Below the pieces are notes generated by a model. The model made no database searches and was not told where the DNA came from. It was given only the letters and a program-made list of their open reading frames with translations. Shown piece after piece: positions 17,970 to 26,362 of a stretch of 64,000 bases of DNA. The stretch is taken from assembly GCF_947331465.1 (NCBI RefSeq), contig NZ_CAMZOK010000001.1:806001-870000 (forward strand), written 5' to 3'. The position numbers and the translations under genes were made by a program. Every line of letters starts with the position of its first letter. Position 1 is the stretch's first letter. This DNA is from Shimia sp. Alg240-R146. Its GTDB lineage: Bacteria > Pseudomonadota > Alphaproteobacteria > Rhodobacterales > Rhodobacteraceae.

Positions 17970-18275
17970 ATGGCTAAAAAATCTATGATCGAACGCGAAA
18001 AGAAGCGTGAACGTCTGGTTGCTAAATATGCAGTCAAACGCGCAGAGCTGAAAGAAATCGCTGCCGATGAGTCCAAGCCAATGGAAGAGCGTTTCAAAGC
18101 GCGTCTGAAACTGGCGAAACTGCCGCGCAACAGCTCGGCTACACGTCTTCACAACCGTTGTCAGCTGACCGGTCGTCCTCACGCTTACTACCGTAAGCTG
18201 AAGGTCAGCCGTATCGCGCTGCGCGAGCTGGGTTCTGCAGGTCAGATCCCCGGCATGGTCAAATCTAGCTGGTAA
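17970..18275 (+). CDS. rpsN: 30S ribosomal protein S14 (zinc-free type)
   Basis: S14 is a late-assembling 30S head protein. It has 101 residues, the long form without CxxC zinc pairs, with [21 protein letters not shown] in the centre and GMVKSSW at the end. It starts 18 bases after rplE behind AGGAAGG. Confidence 0.98.
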   Translation: MAKKSMIEREKKRERLVAKYAVKRAELKEIAADESKPMEERFKARLKLAKLPRNSSATRLHNRCQLTGRPHAYYRKLKVSRIALRELGSAGQIPGMVKSSW

Positions 18276-18287
18276 GGAGAGAGTATT

Positions 18288-18677
18288 ATGAACGATCCTA
18301 TCGGTGATATGCTGACCCGTATCCGCAACGGCCAGATGCGCGGCAAGTCGGTGGTTTCCACACCTGCTTCCAAATTGCGCGGCTGGGTTCTGGATGTGCT
18401 GGCCGACGAAGGCTACATCCGCGGCTATGAAGCATCTGAAGAGAACGGCCACCCGGCCTTCGAAATCAGCCTGAAATACTACGAAGGCACTCCTGTTATT
18501 CGTGAATTGGCTCGGGTTTCCAAACCTGGCCGTCGCGTTTACATGGGCGTCGATGACATCCCAACAGTCCGTCAGGGCCTGGGCGTGTCGATTGTCTCCA
18601 CCTCTAAAGGTGTGATGTCGGATGCAAGTGCTCGTTCCAACAAGGTTGGTGGCGAAGTACTCTGCACGGTCTTCTAA
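18288..18677 (+). CDS. rpsH: 30S ribosomal protein S8
   Basis: S8 is a primary 16S rRNA binder and the spc operon repressor in E. coli. It has 129 residues, with [14 protein letters not shown] at the start and the RNA-binding C-terminus [19 protein letters not shown]. The start is 12 bases after rpsN behind AAGGAGAG. Confidence 0.98.
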   Translation: MNDPIGDMLTRIRNGQMRGKSVVSTPASKLRGWVLDVLADEGYIRGYEASEENGHPAFEISLKYYEGTPVIRELARVSKPGRRVYMGVDDIPTVRQGLGVSIVSTSKGVMSDASARSNKVGGEVLCTVF

Positions 18678-18688
18678 GGAGAGCTGTT

Positions 18689-19222
18689 ATGTCTCGTATT
18701 GGTAAAAAACCGGTCGAGCTGCCCAGCGGCGTTAGCGCTTCTGTCTCCGGCCAGACCATCGAAATCAAAGGTCCGAAGGACACCCAGTCTTTCACTGCAA
18801 CTGACGACGTCACTGTTGCGGTAGAAGACAACGTTGTGACTGTGACACCGCGCGGCTCGTCCAAGCGTGCACGTCAGCAATGGGGTATGTCTCGCACTGT
18901 CATCTCCAACATGGTGACTGGTGTGACTTCGGGCTTCAAAAAAGAACTCGAGATCAACGGTGTTGGTTATCGTGCGCAGATGCAGGGCAACACCCTGAAG
19001 CTGTCGCTCGGTCTCTCGCATGAAGTGAACTTCGAAGTGCCGGCCGGTATCACCGTGACCGCACCGAAGCCCACACAGATCATTGTCGAGGGCACCAGCA
19101 GTCAGCTTGTAGGCCAAGTCGCGGCGAACATCCGCGAATGGCGTAAGCCCGAGCCCTATAAAGGCAAAGGTATCAAGTACGTTGATGAATATATCTTCCG
19201 CAAGGAAGGTAAGAAGAAGTAA
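18689..19222 (+). CDS. rplF: 50S ribosomal protein L6
   Basis: L6 lies next to the sarcin-ricin loop and the factor binding site. It has 177 residues in two similar alpha/beta domains; [15 protein letters not shown] opens the first and the signature [14 protein letters not shown] closes the second. It is spaced 11 bases from both neighbours. Confidence 0.98.
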   Translation: MSRIGKKPVELPSGVSASVSGQTIEIKGPKDTQSFTATDDVTVAVEDNVVTVTPRGSSKRARQQWGMSRTVISNMVTGVTSGFKKELEINGVGYRAQMQGNTLKLSLGLSHEVNFEVPAGITVTAPKPTQIIVEGTSSQLVGQVAANIREWRKPEPYKGKGIKYVDEYIFRKEGKKK

Positions 19223-19233
19223 GGACCAGACAG

Positions 19234-19596
19234 ATGGCAAACAGCAAACGGACACTGTTCCTCAAGCGCCGCCTGCGCGTCCGGAACAAACTTCGCAAGG
19301 TCAATGGCGATCGCAAGATGCGCCTTTCGGTTCATCGTTCGAACAAGAACATCAGCGCTCAGCTGATCGACGATCGCAACGGTGTGACGGTGGCCTCGGC
19401 CTCGACCCTCGAAAAGGATCTTGGCGTAGTTGGCAAAAACAACGTCGAAGCAGCCACCAAAGTGGGTGCTACGATTGCCGAACGTGCCAAGAAAGCCGGC
19501 GTGAGCGAAGCATATTTCGATCGCGGTGGTTTCCTCTTCCACGGCAAAGTGAAGGCCTTGGCCGACGCTGCGCGTGAAGGCGGCCTAAGCGTATAA
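19234..19596 (+). CDS. rplR: 50S ribosomal protein L18
   Basis: L18 binds 5S rRNA together with L5. It has 120 residues, with a basic N-terminus ([22 protein letters not shown]) and the family segments [14 protein letters not shown] and [23 protein letters not shown]. It is followed by a 115-base structured gap before rpsE. Confidence 0.98.
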   Translation: MANSKRTLFLKRRLRVRNKLRKVNGDRKMRLSVHRSNKNISAQLIDDRNGVTVASASTLEKDLGVVGKNNVEAATKVGATIAERAKKAGVSEAYFDRGGFLFHGKVKALADAAREGGLSV

Positions 19597-19605
19597 GCAA
19601 CTTGT

Positions 19606-19625
19606 GGGGGACGGCAACGTCCCCC
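19606..19625 (+). other. GCAA-capped hairpin between rplR and rpsE
   Basis: GGGGGACG-GCAA-CGTCCCCC, a perfect 8-bp stem with a GNRA-type loop and no T run. A second small stem (GGCGC...GCGCC) lies near 19680-19692. The 115-base gap is long for this operon and looks like a regulatory or processing region. Confidence 0.65.
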
Positions 19626-19711
19626 CGATGATCCGGGAGGTCCGGCCTTGGTTGGGCCTCACTGGGATCGAGACAAAAGGCGCCACGCGCCAGTAGATAA
19701 AGGAATGCCAA

Positions 19712-20278
19712 ATGGCAGAACGTGATAATCGCCGGGGTCGCGGTCGCAACCGCGAAGAAGAAACTCCGGAATTCGCAGATCGTCTAGTCGCGATCAACCG
19801 TGTTTCGAAAACCACCAAGGGTGGTAAGAACTTTGGCTTTGCAGCTCTGGTTGTTGTCGGCGATCAAAAAGGTCGTGTCGGCTTTGGCAAAGGTAAAGCG
19901 AAAGAGGTCCCTGAGGCCATTCGTAAAGCCACTGAACAAGCCAAACGCCAGATGATCCGCGTGCCTCTGCGCGAAGGTCGTACCCTGCACCACGATATGG
20001 AAGGCCGTCACGGCGCCGGTAAAGTGGTAATGCGTACCGCACCTGAAGGTACCGGTATCATCGCAGGTGGTCCAATGCGTGCAGTTTTCGAAATGCTCGG
20101 CGTCAAAGACGTTGTTTCGAAGTCGATCGGTTCGCAGAACCCCTACAACATGATCCGCGCAACCATGGACGGGCTGAACAAAGAAGCCAGCCCACGTCAG
20201 GTTGCCGCACGTCGTGGCAAGAAAGTTGCTGACATCCTGCGCAAGGATGAAGCACCTTCCGAAGCCGCAGACGCGTAA
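19712..20278 (+). CDS. rpsE: 30S ribosomal protein S5
   Basis: S5 forms part of the mRNA entry channel and affects decoding accuracy. It has 188 residues. The N-terminal double-stranded RNA-binding-like domain includes [23 protein letters not shown], followed by [13 protein letters not shown] and the C-terminal [11 protein letters not shown]. The start follows AAAGGAATGCCAA. Confidence 0.98.
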   Translation: MAERDNRRGRGRNREEETPEFADRLVAINRVSKTTKGGKNFGFAALVVVGDQKGRVGFGKGKAKEVPEAIRKATEQAKRQMIRVPLREGRTLHHDMEGRHGAGKVVMRTAPEGTGIIAGGPMRAVFEMLGVKDVVSKSIGSQNPYNMIRATMDGLNKEASPRQVAARRGKKVADILRKDEAPSEAADA

Positions 20279-20291
20279 GGAGTAACGATCA

Positions 20292-20480
20292 ATGGCAAAA
20301 ACCATCGTTGTAAAACAGGTCGGCTCGCCGATCCGTCGCCCCGCAGACCAGCGCGCCACTCTTGTGGGCCTGGGCTTGAACAAGATGAACCGCACCCGTG
20401 AGCTGGAGGATACTCCTTCGGTCCGCGGCATGGTCAACAAGATCCCGCATCTGGTTGAGATCATCGAAGAGCGCGACTAA
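20292..20480 (+). CDS. rpmD: 50S ribosomal protein L30
   Basis: L30 is a small 50S protein of 62 residues; the sequence [19 protein letters not shown] and [17 protein letters not shown] is typical. It is the last gene of the spc segment here. A terminator follows, and rplO is displaced by two DUF1127 genes. Confidence 0.97.
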   Translation: MAKTIVVKQVGSPIRRPADQRATLVGLGLNKMNRTRELEDTPSVRGMVNKIPHLVEIIEERD

Positions 20481-20506
20481 GCGGTAACGCTTTGAAGACA
20501 TTGAGA

Positions 20507-20535
20507 AACGCCCTCGCATTTGCGGGGGCGTTTTT
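20507..20535 (+). terminator. Terminator after rpmD
   Basis: AACGCCCTCGCA (20507-20518) pairs with TGCGGGGGCGTT (20521-20532), one G-U, followed by a T run. Confidence 0.88.
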
Positions 20536-20696
20536 CGTTGAGCCAAACGCACTTAAAACGCCCCATGCATAAACTGCATAACAGAAATGCAGTTTTAGAC
20601 GTTGTTTGCCTAATTAGTCAGCTTATTTGACCTGCATGATTTAGACAAACGCGCTTGGCACCGGAGTGGCGCACCGGAGCTTTTAGGAATTAGAAA

Positions 20697-20906
20697 ATGC
20701 AACACGCACCCGCACTTCACATTGAACCCGTCGATTTCGTTGGCCACATCCAGCATGCAATCGAGGACTTCCGCATCAATCGCGCACGCGCCAAAGCTTT
20801 CAAGAAGACCGTTCGCGAACTGTCGGCCCTGACCGACTACGAACTGTCAGACATCGGTCTCGCCAGAAGCGAGATCATCTCCGTCGCTCGTCAGAGCGCG
20901 ATCTAA
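20697..20906 (+). CDS. DUF1127 small protein (first of two)
   Basis: A 69-residue protein ending in the DUF1127 pattern TVRELSALTDYELSDIGLARSEIISVARQ. These short Arg-rich proteins are abundant in alphaproteobacteria; members studied in Agrobacterium and Rhodobacter influence RNA turnover and phosphate or stress physiology. The start is ATG 20697 and a hairpin follows at 20928. It is paired with a second DUF1127 gene inside the ribosomal cluster. Confidence 0.85.
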   Translation: MQHAPALHIEPVDFVGHIQHAIEDFRINRARAKAFKKTVRELSALTDYELSDIGLARSEIISVARQSAI

Positions 20907-20927
20907 GACATTCGACCAACACCGCAA

Positions 20928-20957
20928 CAAAGCCTCGGGCAGTTGCCTGAGGCTTTG
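20928..20957 (+). terminator. Strong hairpin between the two DUF1127 genes
   Basis: CAAAGCCTCGGGC (20928-20940) pairs with GCCTGAGGCTTTG (20945-20957) over a 4-base loop; the T run is weak (CTTTGCCGTTTC). It may be a partial terminator or an mRNA-stabilising stem. Confidence 0.65.
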
Positions 20958-21003
20958 CCGTTTCAAAGGGCGCGCAAGGTTGAGCAAAAAAAAGGAAACG
21001 ACA

Positions 21004-21219
21004 ATGGCACTAATCGACCAGACCGCACACACCACACCGTCACTGATGGCTCGCCTGACCGAGCTTTGGCAGTCCAACAAGAAAGCCTGCCTTGTTCGGA
21101 TCAAACACAACGCAACCGTGCGTCAGCTTAACAGCATGACCGACCGCGAGTTGGATGACATTGGCGTGTCGCGCTACAACATCCATGACGTGGCACGGGA
21201 CGCCGCTATGCGCGGCTGA
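21004..21219 (+). CDS. DUF1127 small protein (second of two)
   Basis: ATG 21004 follows AAAAGGAAA by an ideal distance, giving 71 residues. The C-terminal half ([31 protein letters not shown]) is a DUF1127 match and is clearly related to the neighbour at 20697, suggesting a tandem duplication. A good terminator follows at 21245. Confidence 0.87.
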   Translation: MALIDQTAHTTPSLMARLTELWQSNKKACLVRIKHNATVRQLNSMTDRELDDIGVSRYNIHDVARDAAMRG

Positions 21220-21244
21220 GCCACTTTGGTTGACGAATACTCAG

Positions 21245-21271
21245 CGCCTCCGCTTTGCGGGGGCGTTTTTT
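21245..21271 (+). terminator. Terminator after the DUF1127 pair
   Basis: CGCCTCCGC (21245-21253) pairs with GCGGGGGCG (21257-21265), one G-U, then T6. Confidence 0.9.
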
Positions 21272-21379
21272 GTTATTTGGGGGACTAAGGATAGAGTTGG
21301 AGATAACCGGAGAAATCCGTTGCCAAGGTCTCAACCGTACCATGCTGTTGACGCCGCAGACTTGATCAACGCTCAACCC

Positions 21380-21408
21380 TTGAACCTTTGCGCCAACCCG
21401 TCTATACG
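21380..21408 (+). promoter_or_regulatory. Promoter of the rplO segment
   Basis: TTGAAC (21380-21385), 17 bases, TATACG (21403-21408). It gives a leader of about 90 bases before rplO. Confidence 0.7.
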
Positions 21409-21505
21409 CGCCCAGTGGTCAGTCTGGCCACAAGAATCAAAACCAAGAAAAGCCGTGTTTGACCCGACTACGCTTCGTGGGTCAGTTCCGGCAAGGAGAA
21501 GCGAT

Positions 21506-21979
21506 ATGAAACTGAATGAACTGCGCGACAACGAAGGCGCAACCAAAAAACGCATGCGCGTTGGCCGTGGCCCCGGTTCCGGTAAAGGTAAAATGGGTGG
21601 CCGTGGTATCAAAGGTCAAAAATCCCGTTCGGGTGTGGCTATCAATGGCTACGAAGGCGGTCAGATGCCTTTGTACCAACGTCTGCCTAAGCGCGGCTTC
21701 AACAAGCCAAACCGCAAGGCATTTGCCGTTGTAAACCTGGGCCTTATCCAGAAATTCGTCGACGAGAAAAAGCTGGACGCCAAAGCTGCGATCACCGAGG
21801 ACGCGCTGATTGCTTCCGGTCTGGTACGTCGCAAAAAAGACGGCATCCGTGTTCTGGCAAAAGGCGAAGTTTCCGCCAAATTGAACATCGAAGTGACCGG
21901 TGCTTCCAAGGCAGCTGTTGAAGCTGTGGAAAAAGCAGGCGGCTCTCTGACGGTCAAATCCGCGCCAGCGGCTGAATAA
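21506..21979 (+). CDS. rplO: 50S ribosomal protein L15
   Basis: L15 is a late-assembly 50S protein. It has 157 residues from ATG 21506, which follows AAGGAG; the frame is open further upstream but only from here does it match the family ([12 protein letters not shown]). The basic Gly-rich front ([26 protein letters not shown] in pieces) and [13 protein letters not shown] are diagnostic. A strong terminator separates it from secY. Confidence 0.98.
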   Translation: MKLNELRDNEGATKKRMRVGRGPGSGKGKMGGRGIKGQKSRSGVAINGYEGGQMPLYQRLPKRGFNKPNRKAFAVVNLGLIQKFVDEKKLDAKAAITEDALIASGLVRRKKDGIRVLAKGEVSAKLNIEVTGASKAAVEAVEKAGGSLTVKSAPAAE

Positions 21980-22028
21980 GAGGTTGTGAGCGGGCGGATA
22001 CCCGCTTACATAATCTTCCAAGTTTTCC

Positions 22029-22067
22029 AACGCCGCCAAACCGGAAAACGGTTTTGGCGGCGTTTTT
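22029..22067 (+). terminator. Terminator between rplO and secY
   Basis: AACGCCGCCAAA (22029-22040) pairs exactly with TTTGGCGGCGTT (22053-22064), followed by T5. secY begins 19 bases later, so secY depends on readthrough or on a promoter not recognised here. Confidence 0.9.
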
Positions 22068-22085
22068 AGTCACAGAGAGATCCCA

Positions 22086-23450
22086 ATGGTATCTGCAGCA
22101 GAGCAAATGGCGGCCAACACAAGCTGGGCCGCACTTGGAAAAGCCACCGACCTGCGCAACCGCATCCTGTATACGCTGGCGCTTTTGATCGTTTATCGCC
22201 TCGGCACATGGATTCCGGTGCCCGGCATTGACGGCATCGCGCTTCGTGAGTTCATGGAGAGCGCGGCACAGGGCATTGGCGGCATCCTTTCGATGTTCAC
22301 CGGCGGCGCGCTGGGACGTATGGGCATCTTTGCTCTGGGCATCATGCCATATATTTCGGCCAGCATTATCGTGCAGCTTCTTGGCTCCATGGTGCCTTAC
22401 CTTGAGCAACTCAAGAAAGAGGGCGAGCAGGGCCGCAAGAAGATGAACCAGTACACGCGCTTCGGCACGGTGGGTCTGGCGATTCTGCAGTCTTACGGCC
22501 TCGCAGTCAGTCTAGAGGCGGGCGATCTGGTCACCGATCCGGGCGTGTTCTTCCGCTTTAGCTGCATGGTGACGCTGGTGGGCGGCACGATGTTCCTGAT
22601 GTGGCTGGGTGAGCAGATCACCGCGCGTGGTCTGGGCAACGGTATCTCTTTGATCATCTTTGTTGGCATCATTGCCGAACTGCCTGCTGCTATGGCGCAG
22701 TTCTTCTATCAGGGCACCACCGGCGCGATCAGCGGTTTTGTGATTGTTGGCGTGATCATCATGGTCATCGCGACGATTGCCTTTGTGGTCTTTATGGAAC
22801 GCGCCTTGCGCAAGATCCATATTCAGTACCCGCGTCGTCAGGTTGGCATGAAAGTCTATGACGGTGGCTCCAGCCACTTGCCGGTCAAAGTGAACCCGGC
22901 GGGCGTTATTCCGGCGATTTTTGCCAGCTCTCTTTTGCTGCTGCCGACCACGATTTCCACCTTCTCCGGCAGCCAGACCGGGCCGATCATGTCGACCATT
23001 CTGGCTTACTTCGGTCCCGGTCAGCCGCTCTATCTGCTGTTCTTCGCCGCGATGATCGTGTTCTTCGCCTATTTCTATACCTTCAACGTCAGCTTCAAAC
23101 CTGACGAGGTTGCGGACAACCTGAAGAACCAGAACGGCTTTGTTCCGGGCATCCGTCCAGGCAAGCGCACAGCTGAGTATCTGGAGTATGTGGTCAACCG
23201 CGTGCTGGTGCTGGGCGCCGCTTACCTTGCGGCAGTTTGTCTCCTTCCTGAAATTCTGCGTGGCCAGTTCTCGATTCCCTTCTACTTTGGCGGTACGTCG
23301 GTTCTGATTGTTGTGTCGGTGACTATGGACACCATCCAGCAAGCCCAGAGCCATCTGCTGGCCCATCAATACGAAGGGCTGATCGAAAAATCGCAGCTGC
23401 GCGGCAAAGGTAAAAAGCGCGGCGCACGCAAGGGAGCTGCTCGTCGATGA
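22086..23450 (+). CDS. secY: Protein translocase subunit SecY
   Basis: SecY forms the channel of the Sec translocon in the inner membrane. It has 454 residues and ten membrane segments. Family marks are [12 protein letters not shown] at the plug side, [15 protein letters not shown] in the second segment and the Arg-rich cytoplasmic loop [21 protein letters not shown]. The basic C-terminal tail ([13 protein letters not shown]) touches the ribosome. It overlaps adk by 4 bases. Confidence 0.98.
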   Translation: MVSAAEQMAANTSWAALGKATDLRNRILYTLALLIVYRLGTWIPVPGIDGIALREFMESAAQGIGGILSMFTGGALGRMGIFALGIMPYISASIIVQLLGSMVPYLEQLKKEGEQGRKKMNQYTRFGTVGLAILQSYGLAVSLEAGDLVTDPGVFFRFSCMVTLVGGTMFLMWLGEQITARGLGNGISLIIFVGIIAELPAAMAQFFYQGTTGAISGFVIVGVIIMVIATIAFVVFMERALRKIHIQYPRRQVGMKVYDGGSSHLPVKVNPAGVIPAIFASSLLLLPTTISTFSGSQTGPIMSTILAYFGPGQPLYLLFFAAMIVFFAYFYTFNVSFKPDEVADNLKNQNGFVPGIRPGKRTAEYLEYVVNRVLVLGAAYLAAVCLLPEILRGQFSIPFYFGGTSVLIVVSVTMDTIQQAQSHLLAHQYEGLIEKSQLRGKGKKRGARKGAARR

Positions 23451-24022
23451 ATATTATCCTGCTTGGCCCACCTGGTGCCGGTAAAGGCACGCAGGCTGGT
23501 CGCCTCGTTGAAAAACGTGACATGATCCAGCTGTCCACGGGCGACATGCTGCGCGCCGCAAAGACATCTGGCACAGAGATGGGCAAGCGCGTGGCCGAGG
23601 TTATGGACCGTGGCGAGCTTGTGACCGACGAGATCGTGATCGGCCTGATCCGTGAGCAGCTTGAGGGCGACAAGAAGGGCGGCTTTATCTTTGACGGCTT
23701 CCCGCGCACGTTGGCACAGGCCGACGCTTTGGCAGCCCTGCTTGAGGACTGCGGCGAGACGCTGGACGCGGTGATTGAGATGCAGGTGAATGACGAGGTT
23801 CTTGTGGACCGCATCGTTGGCCGCGCTGCAGAAGCGGTTGCCGCAGGCGGCACAGCCCGTGCGGACGACAACGCCGAAAGCCTGAAAGTGCGCCTGATGG
23901 CGTATTACAAGCAGACGTCCCCGCTGATTGGGTATTACCACGCCAAAGGCGATCTGACGTCGATTGACGGTCTTGCGTCAATGGATGAGGTTGAGGCCTC
24001 GATTGCGGGCGTGTTGGGTTGA
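23447..24022 (+). CDS. adk: Adenylate kinase (short-lid form)
   Basis: Interconverts ATP, ADP and AMP. It has 191 residues. The P-loop [10 protein letters not shown] lies at 7-16, followed by the AMP-binding STGDMLRAA and [14 protein letters not shown]. The lid between RIVGRA and [11 protein letters not shown] is short and has no zinc cysteines, as in alphaproteobacterial enzymes. It is coupled to secY by ATGA overlap and ends at a TTCG terminator. Confidence 0.98.
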   Translation: MNIILLGPPGAGKGTQAGRLVEKRDMIQLSTGDMLRAAKTSGTEMGKRVAEVMDRGELVTDEIVIGLIREQLEGDKKGGFIFDGFPRTLAQADALAALLEDCGETLDAVIEMQVNDEVLVDRIVGRAAEAVAAGGTARADDNAESLKVRLMAYYKQTSPLIGYYHAKGDLTSIDGLASMDEVEASIAGVLG

Positions 24023-24051
24023 CCTGACACTCATCTTCTGGATGTATTGAG

Positions 24052-24078
24052 CGGAGCGCCTTCGGGTGCTCCGTTTTT
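24052..24078 (+). terminator. Terminator after adk
   Basis: CGGAGCGCC (24052-24060), loop TTCG, GGTGCTCCG (24065-24073, one G-U), then T5. Confidence 0.93.
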
Positions 24079-24110
24079 GTTTGGGGCTTCTAAATGATGC
24101 GGCAGTCCAG

Positions 24111-24440
24111 TTGAGACTACTTATTGGCATTTTCTCGTGCCTATGCCTCCACGCCATTTGGCTGCTGACCTGTAGTGTCAGCGTTGCAAACACTGGCGAG
24201 TTGAGCCTGATTTGGTTTGTGGCGAAGTGGTTGGTTCCGGTTCTTTGCGCGCTGATCGGGGTCCTCTGTTATCGCGGTGCCCACAGGGGTCGTCTTCTTG
24301 TCGCGACGCTGTTCTTTTTGTTTTCCTGGTTGGCTTTTGATCCGACGACAAGGATCGGCGCGATGGTTGGATGGCAGTTTAACGAAGGTTCGGAGGACCG
24401 CCGGATGCTTTGGGACGGTTCCTTTGAATTCAAAGGCTGA
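24111..24440 (+). CDS. Small uncharacterised membrane protein
   Basis: About 109 residues with three hydrophobic segments (LLIGIFSCLCLHAIWLL, WFVAKWLVPVLCALIGVL, LLVATLFFLFSWLAF) and a short polar tail. The frame is open back to a GTG at 24066, but that codon lies inside the adk terminator stem, so a TTG at 24111 is preferred; no Shine-Dalgarno site is evident. No family recognised. It is one of two orphan genes filling the gap between adk and rpsM. Confidence 0.4.
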   Translation: MRLLIGIFSCLCLHAIWLLTCSVSVANTGELSLIWFVAKWLVPVLCALIGVLCYRGAHRGRLLVATLFFLFSWLAFDPTTRIGAMVGWQFNEGSEDRRMLWDGSFEFKG

Positions 24441-24572
24441 CGAGAGGGTAAGTGGAGCGGTGAGCAAGGCGTTTATTGTGTCAGCACTCTTATTCTTTGA
24501 GCGCGCTTTCGGGTTGCGCACATGTCTCTCACTTGTTTGGTTAGAAAAGCGACTTGCGAAATGGAAAATTGC

Positions 24573-25253
24573 ATGACTCGCAAGTTGGTTTTAGGGAGCA
24601 TCGTCGTCTTGCTGACCCTATTCTTTTTTCGGGACTGTCTGTCGATCTCGTCGAACTCGACGCGCCTGACAAAGGAGGGTCGAACGCCGCCGGAAATTGA
24701 AGTTGGTCTTCAATGGTATCCAATCCCCCGTCAGTTTGTGGTGAAGGGGCCGGCCTTTGTGGGTTCGTATTTTCGTGACCCTCATTTTTCGAGTGCTCAA
24801 AGTGCTGATCACCAGTCCTCAATGGAGCGCATCAAAGTTCAGGTTTTGCGCATAAATCCGGCATTTAAGAGGGAACTGCAGCGCGAAGTCATATCGTTAG
24901 AAAGGGGAGGTGTGGTCGTCCACTATGAACTGGATGACCACCCCATTCACCTGGATACCAAACGCAAGCCAATGGTATTGGCTCTAAGTGAAGAGACCGT
25001 TTTGCTTTTCATGCGCGCGTATACGTGGAGCGGGTCTGTTGAGGATGGTTCGGATTTTGAACTTCTGTTTATTTGGCTGGATAAAACAGGAGCCGCGCGA
25101 GTTGTCAGAAAAAGCGACGAAGTCGAATGGCGTAAGGCATTTGACTTCGTGCGCCAACGTCGTGACGTGCTGTTGTGGGAAAGCCATTGCCCGTCAATCT
25201 ACCGGTTTGATTGGCCGCTATACAAGGAACTGACTAATGTGCAGTGTTACTGA
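24573..25253 (+). CDS. Uncharacterised membrane-anchored protein
   Basis: ATG 24573 gives 226 residues starting with a membrane anchor or signal sequence (MTRKLVLGSIVVLLTLFFF); in-frame ATGs at 24561 and 24522 are alternatives. The rest is a polar domain of about 200 residues, presumably periplasmic, with no recognised motif. It ends KELTNVQCY. Base composition is A/T-richer than the ribosomal genes on either side. It stands directly before the rpsM promoter. Confidence 0.5.
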   Translation: MTRKLVLGSIVVLLTLFFFRDCLSISSNSTRLTKEGRTPPEIEVGLQWYPIPRQFVVKGPAFVGSYFRDPHFSSAQSADHQSSMERIKVQVLRINPAFKRELQREVISLERGGVVVHYELDDHPIHLDTKRKPMVLALSEETVLLFMRAYTWSGSVEDGSDFELLFIWLDKTGAARVVRKSDEVEWRKAFDFVRQRRDVLLWESHCPSIYRFDWPLYKELTNVQCY

Positions 25254-25286
25254 GTTTTTTGGTATGAGGGTAACCCCTTCCCCCAC

Positions 25287-25315
25287 TTGACACCCCCGTC
25301 AATCCCCCATAAATC
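25287..25315 (+). promoter_or_regulatory. Promoter of the alpha operon (rpsM)
   Basis: Consensus TTGACA (25287-25292), 17 bases, TAAATC (25310-25315). The leader to rpsM is about 150 bases. Confidence 0.85.
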
Positions 25316-25391
25316 ACACCATCTCTTAACGGAGAATCACATTCTTTGCTGGTGGGTCGCCCCCATTGGCAAGACCACCTGATCAGCTGAG

Positions 25392-25458
25392 GCCCGATCG
25401 CTCAAAAGCGTCGGGCTTACGTTGTGAAAAAAGGTTCCGGAACTACGGAACCGCAACG
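25392..25458 (+). promoter_or_regulatory. Structured leader of the alpha operon
   Basis: Hairpin 1: GCCCGA...TCGGGC (25392-25416) with inner CGCT/AGCG. Hairpin 2: GGTTCCG...CGGAACC (25433-25452), enclosed by CGTTG/CAACG (25420-25424 with 25454-25458). It ends just before the rpsM ribosome binding site AAGGAAAG, a position suited to autogenous translational control. In E. coli the S4 protein does this, but no S4 gene is present in this operon. Confidence 0.6.
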
Positions 25459-25474
25459 AAAAGGAAAGTGACAC

Positions 25475-25843
25475 GTGGCACGTATTGCCGGCGTAAACAT
25501 CCCGACCCACAAACGGGTCCCGATCGCCCTGACTTATATCACTGGTATTGGCTCAACTTCGGCCGCTGAAATCTGCGAAAGCGTCAAAATTGACGTGACT
25601 CGTCGTGTAAACGAACTGAGCGACGCAGAAATTCTGGCCATCCGTGAGCACATCGATGCGACCTACACCGTTGAAGGTGACCTGCGTCGTGAGACACAGA
25701 TGAACATCAAGCGTCTGATGGACCTTGGCTGCTATCGCGGTCTGCGTCATCGTCGCAACCTTCCTGTGCGCGGTCAGCGTACACATACCAACGCTCGCAC
25801 ACGCAAAGGCCCTGCAAAGGCCATTGCTGGCAAGAAGAAATAA
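25475..25843 (+). CDS. rpsM: 30S ribosomal protein S13
   Basis: S13 contacts P-site tRNA and forms the head bridge to the 50S. It has 122 residues from a GTG start behind AAGGAAAG. The helix-two-turns-helix region ([14 protein letters not shown]) and the C-terminal [24 protein letters not shown] are typical. It is first in the alpha operon. Confidence 0.98.
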   Translation: MARIAGVNIPTHKRVPIALTYITGIGSTSAAEICESVKIDVTRRVNELSDAEILAIREHIDATYTVEGDLRRETQMNIKRLMDLGCYRGLRHRRNLPVRGQRTHTNARTRKGPAKAIAGKKK

Positions 25844-25858
25844 GGGAGGGTTTGATCA

Positions 25859-26248
25859 ATGGCACGTGAAAAGGTTCGCGCTAAGAAAAAAGAGCGTAAG
25901 AATATCGCCTCTGGTGTTGCGCACGTTAACTCGTCGTTCAACAACACCAAGATCCTCATCTCTGACGTACAAGGCAACGCCATTTCCTGGTCGTCTGCCG
26001 GTACTATGGGTTTCAAAGGCTCGCGTAAATCGACGCCTTATGCTGCTCAGATGGCTGCAGAAGATGCTGGCAAAAAAGCACAAGACCACGGCGTCAAAAC
26101 GCTGGAAGTCGAAGTTCAAGGCCCAGGTTCGGGCCGTGAATCGGCTCTGCGCGCCTTGGCTGCAATCGGCTTCAACATCACCTCTATCCGTGATGTAACC
26201 CCGATCGCGCACAACGGCTGCCGTCCGCCGAAGCGCCGTCGCGTATAA
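25859..26248 (+). CDS. rpsK: 30S ribosomal protein S11
   Basis: S11 forms the platform of the 30S beside the mRNA exit. It has 129 residues, with [18 protein letters not shown] near the start and the invariant end [18 protein letters not shown]. It is followed by a hairpin (26264-26293) before rpoA. As in other alphaproteobacteria, rpsD is absent from this operon. Confidence 0.98.
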   Translation: MAREKVRAKKKERKNIASGVAHVNSSFNNTKILISDVQGNAISWSSAGTMGFKGSRKSTPYAAQMAAEDAGKKAQDHGVKTLEVEVQGPGSGRESALRALAAIGFNITSIRDVTPIAHNGCRPPKRRRV

Positions 26249-26263
26249 GCACTACTCTACTCT

Positions 26264-26293
26264 CTGGGGCTGCGCCTTTTGGCTCGGCCCCAG
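26264..26293 (+). other. Nested hairpin between rpsK and rpoA
   Basis: CTGGGGC (26264-26270) pairs with GCCCCAG (26287-26293), with an inner GCC-TTTT-GGC stem. There is no T run, so it is not a standard terminator. Confidence 0.6.
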
Positions 26294-26362
26294 TTCGTCA
26301 TTTTGAAACCTCGGGCGTCTGGTTCTTTTGGACATGAGATCCGGACAAGTATGGAGGGACGT

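Noticed and set aside
21155..21505. Upstream in-frame extension of rplO by 117 codons
   Set aside because: It crosses a terminator and the rplO promoter; L15 similarity and AAGGAG place the start at 21506.
24066..24110. GTG start at 24066 for the membrane protein after adk
   Set aside because: The codon lies within the stem of the adk terminator, so the mRNA would rarely contain a usable start there.
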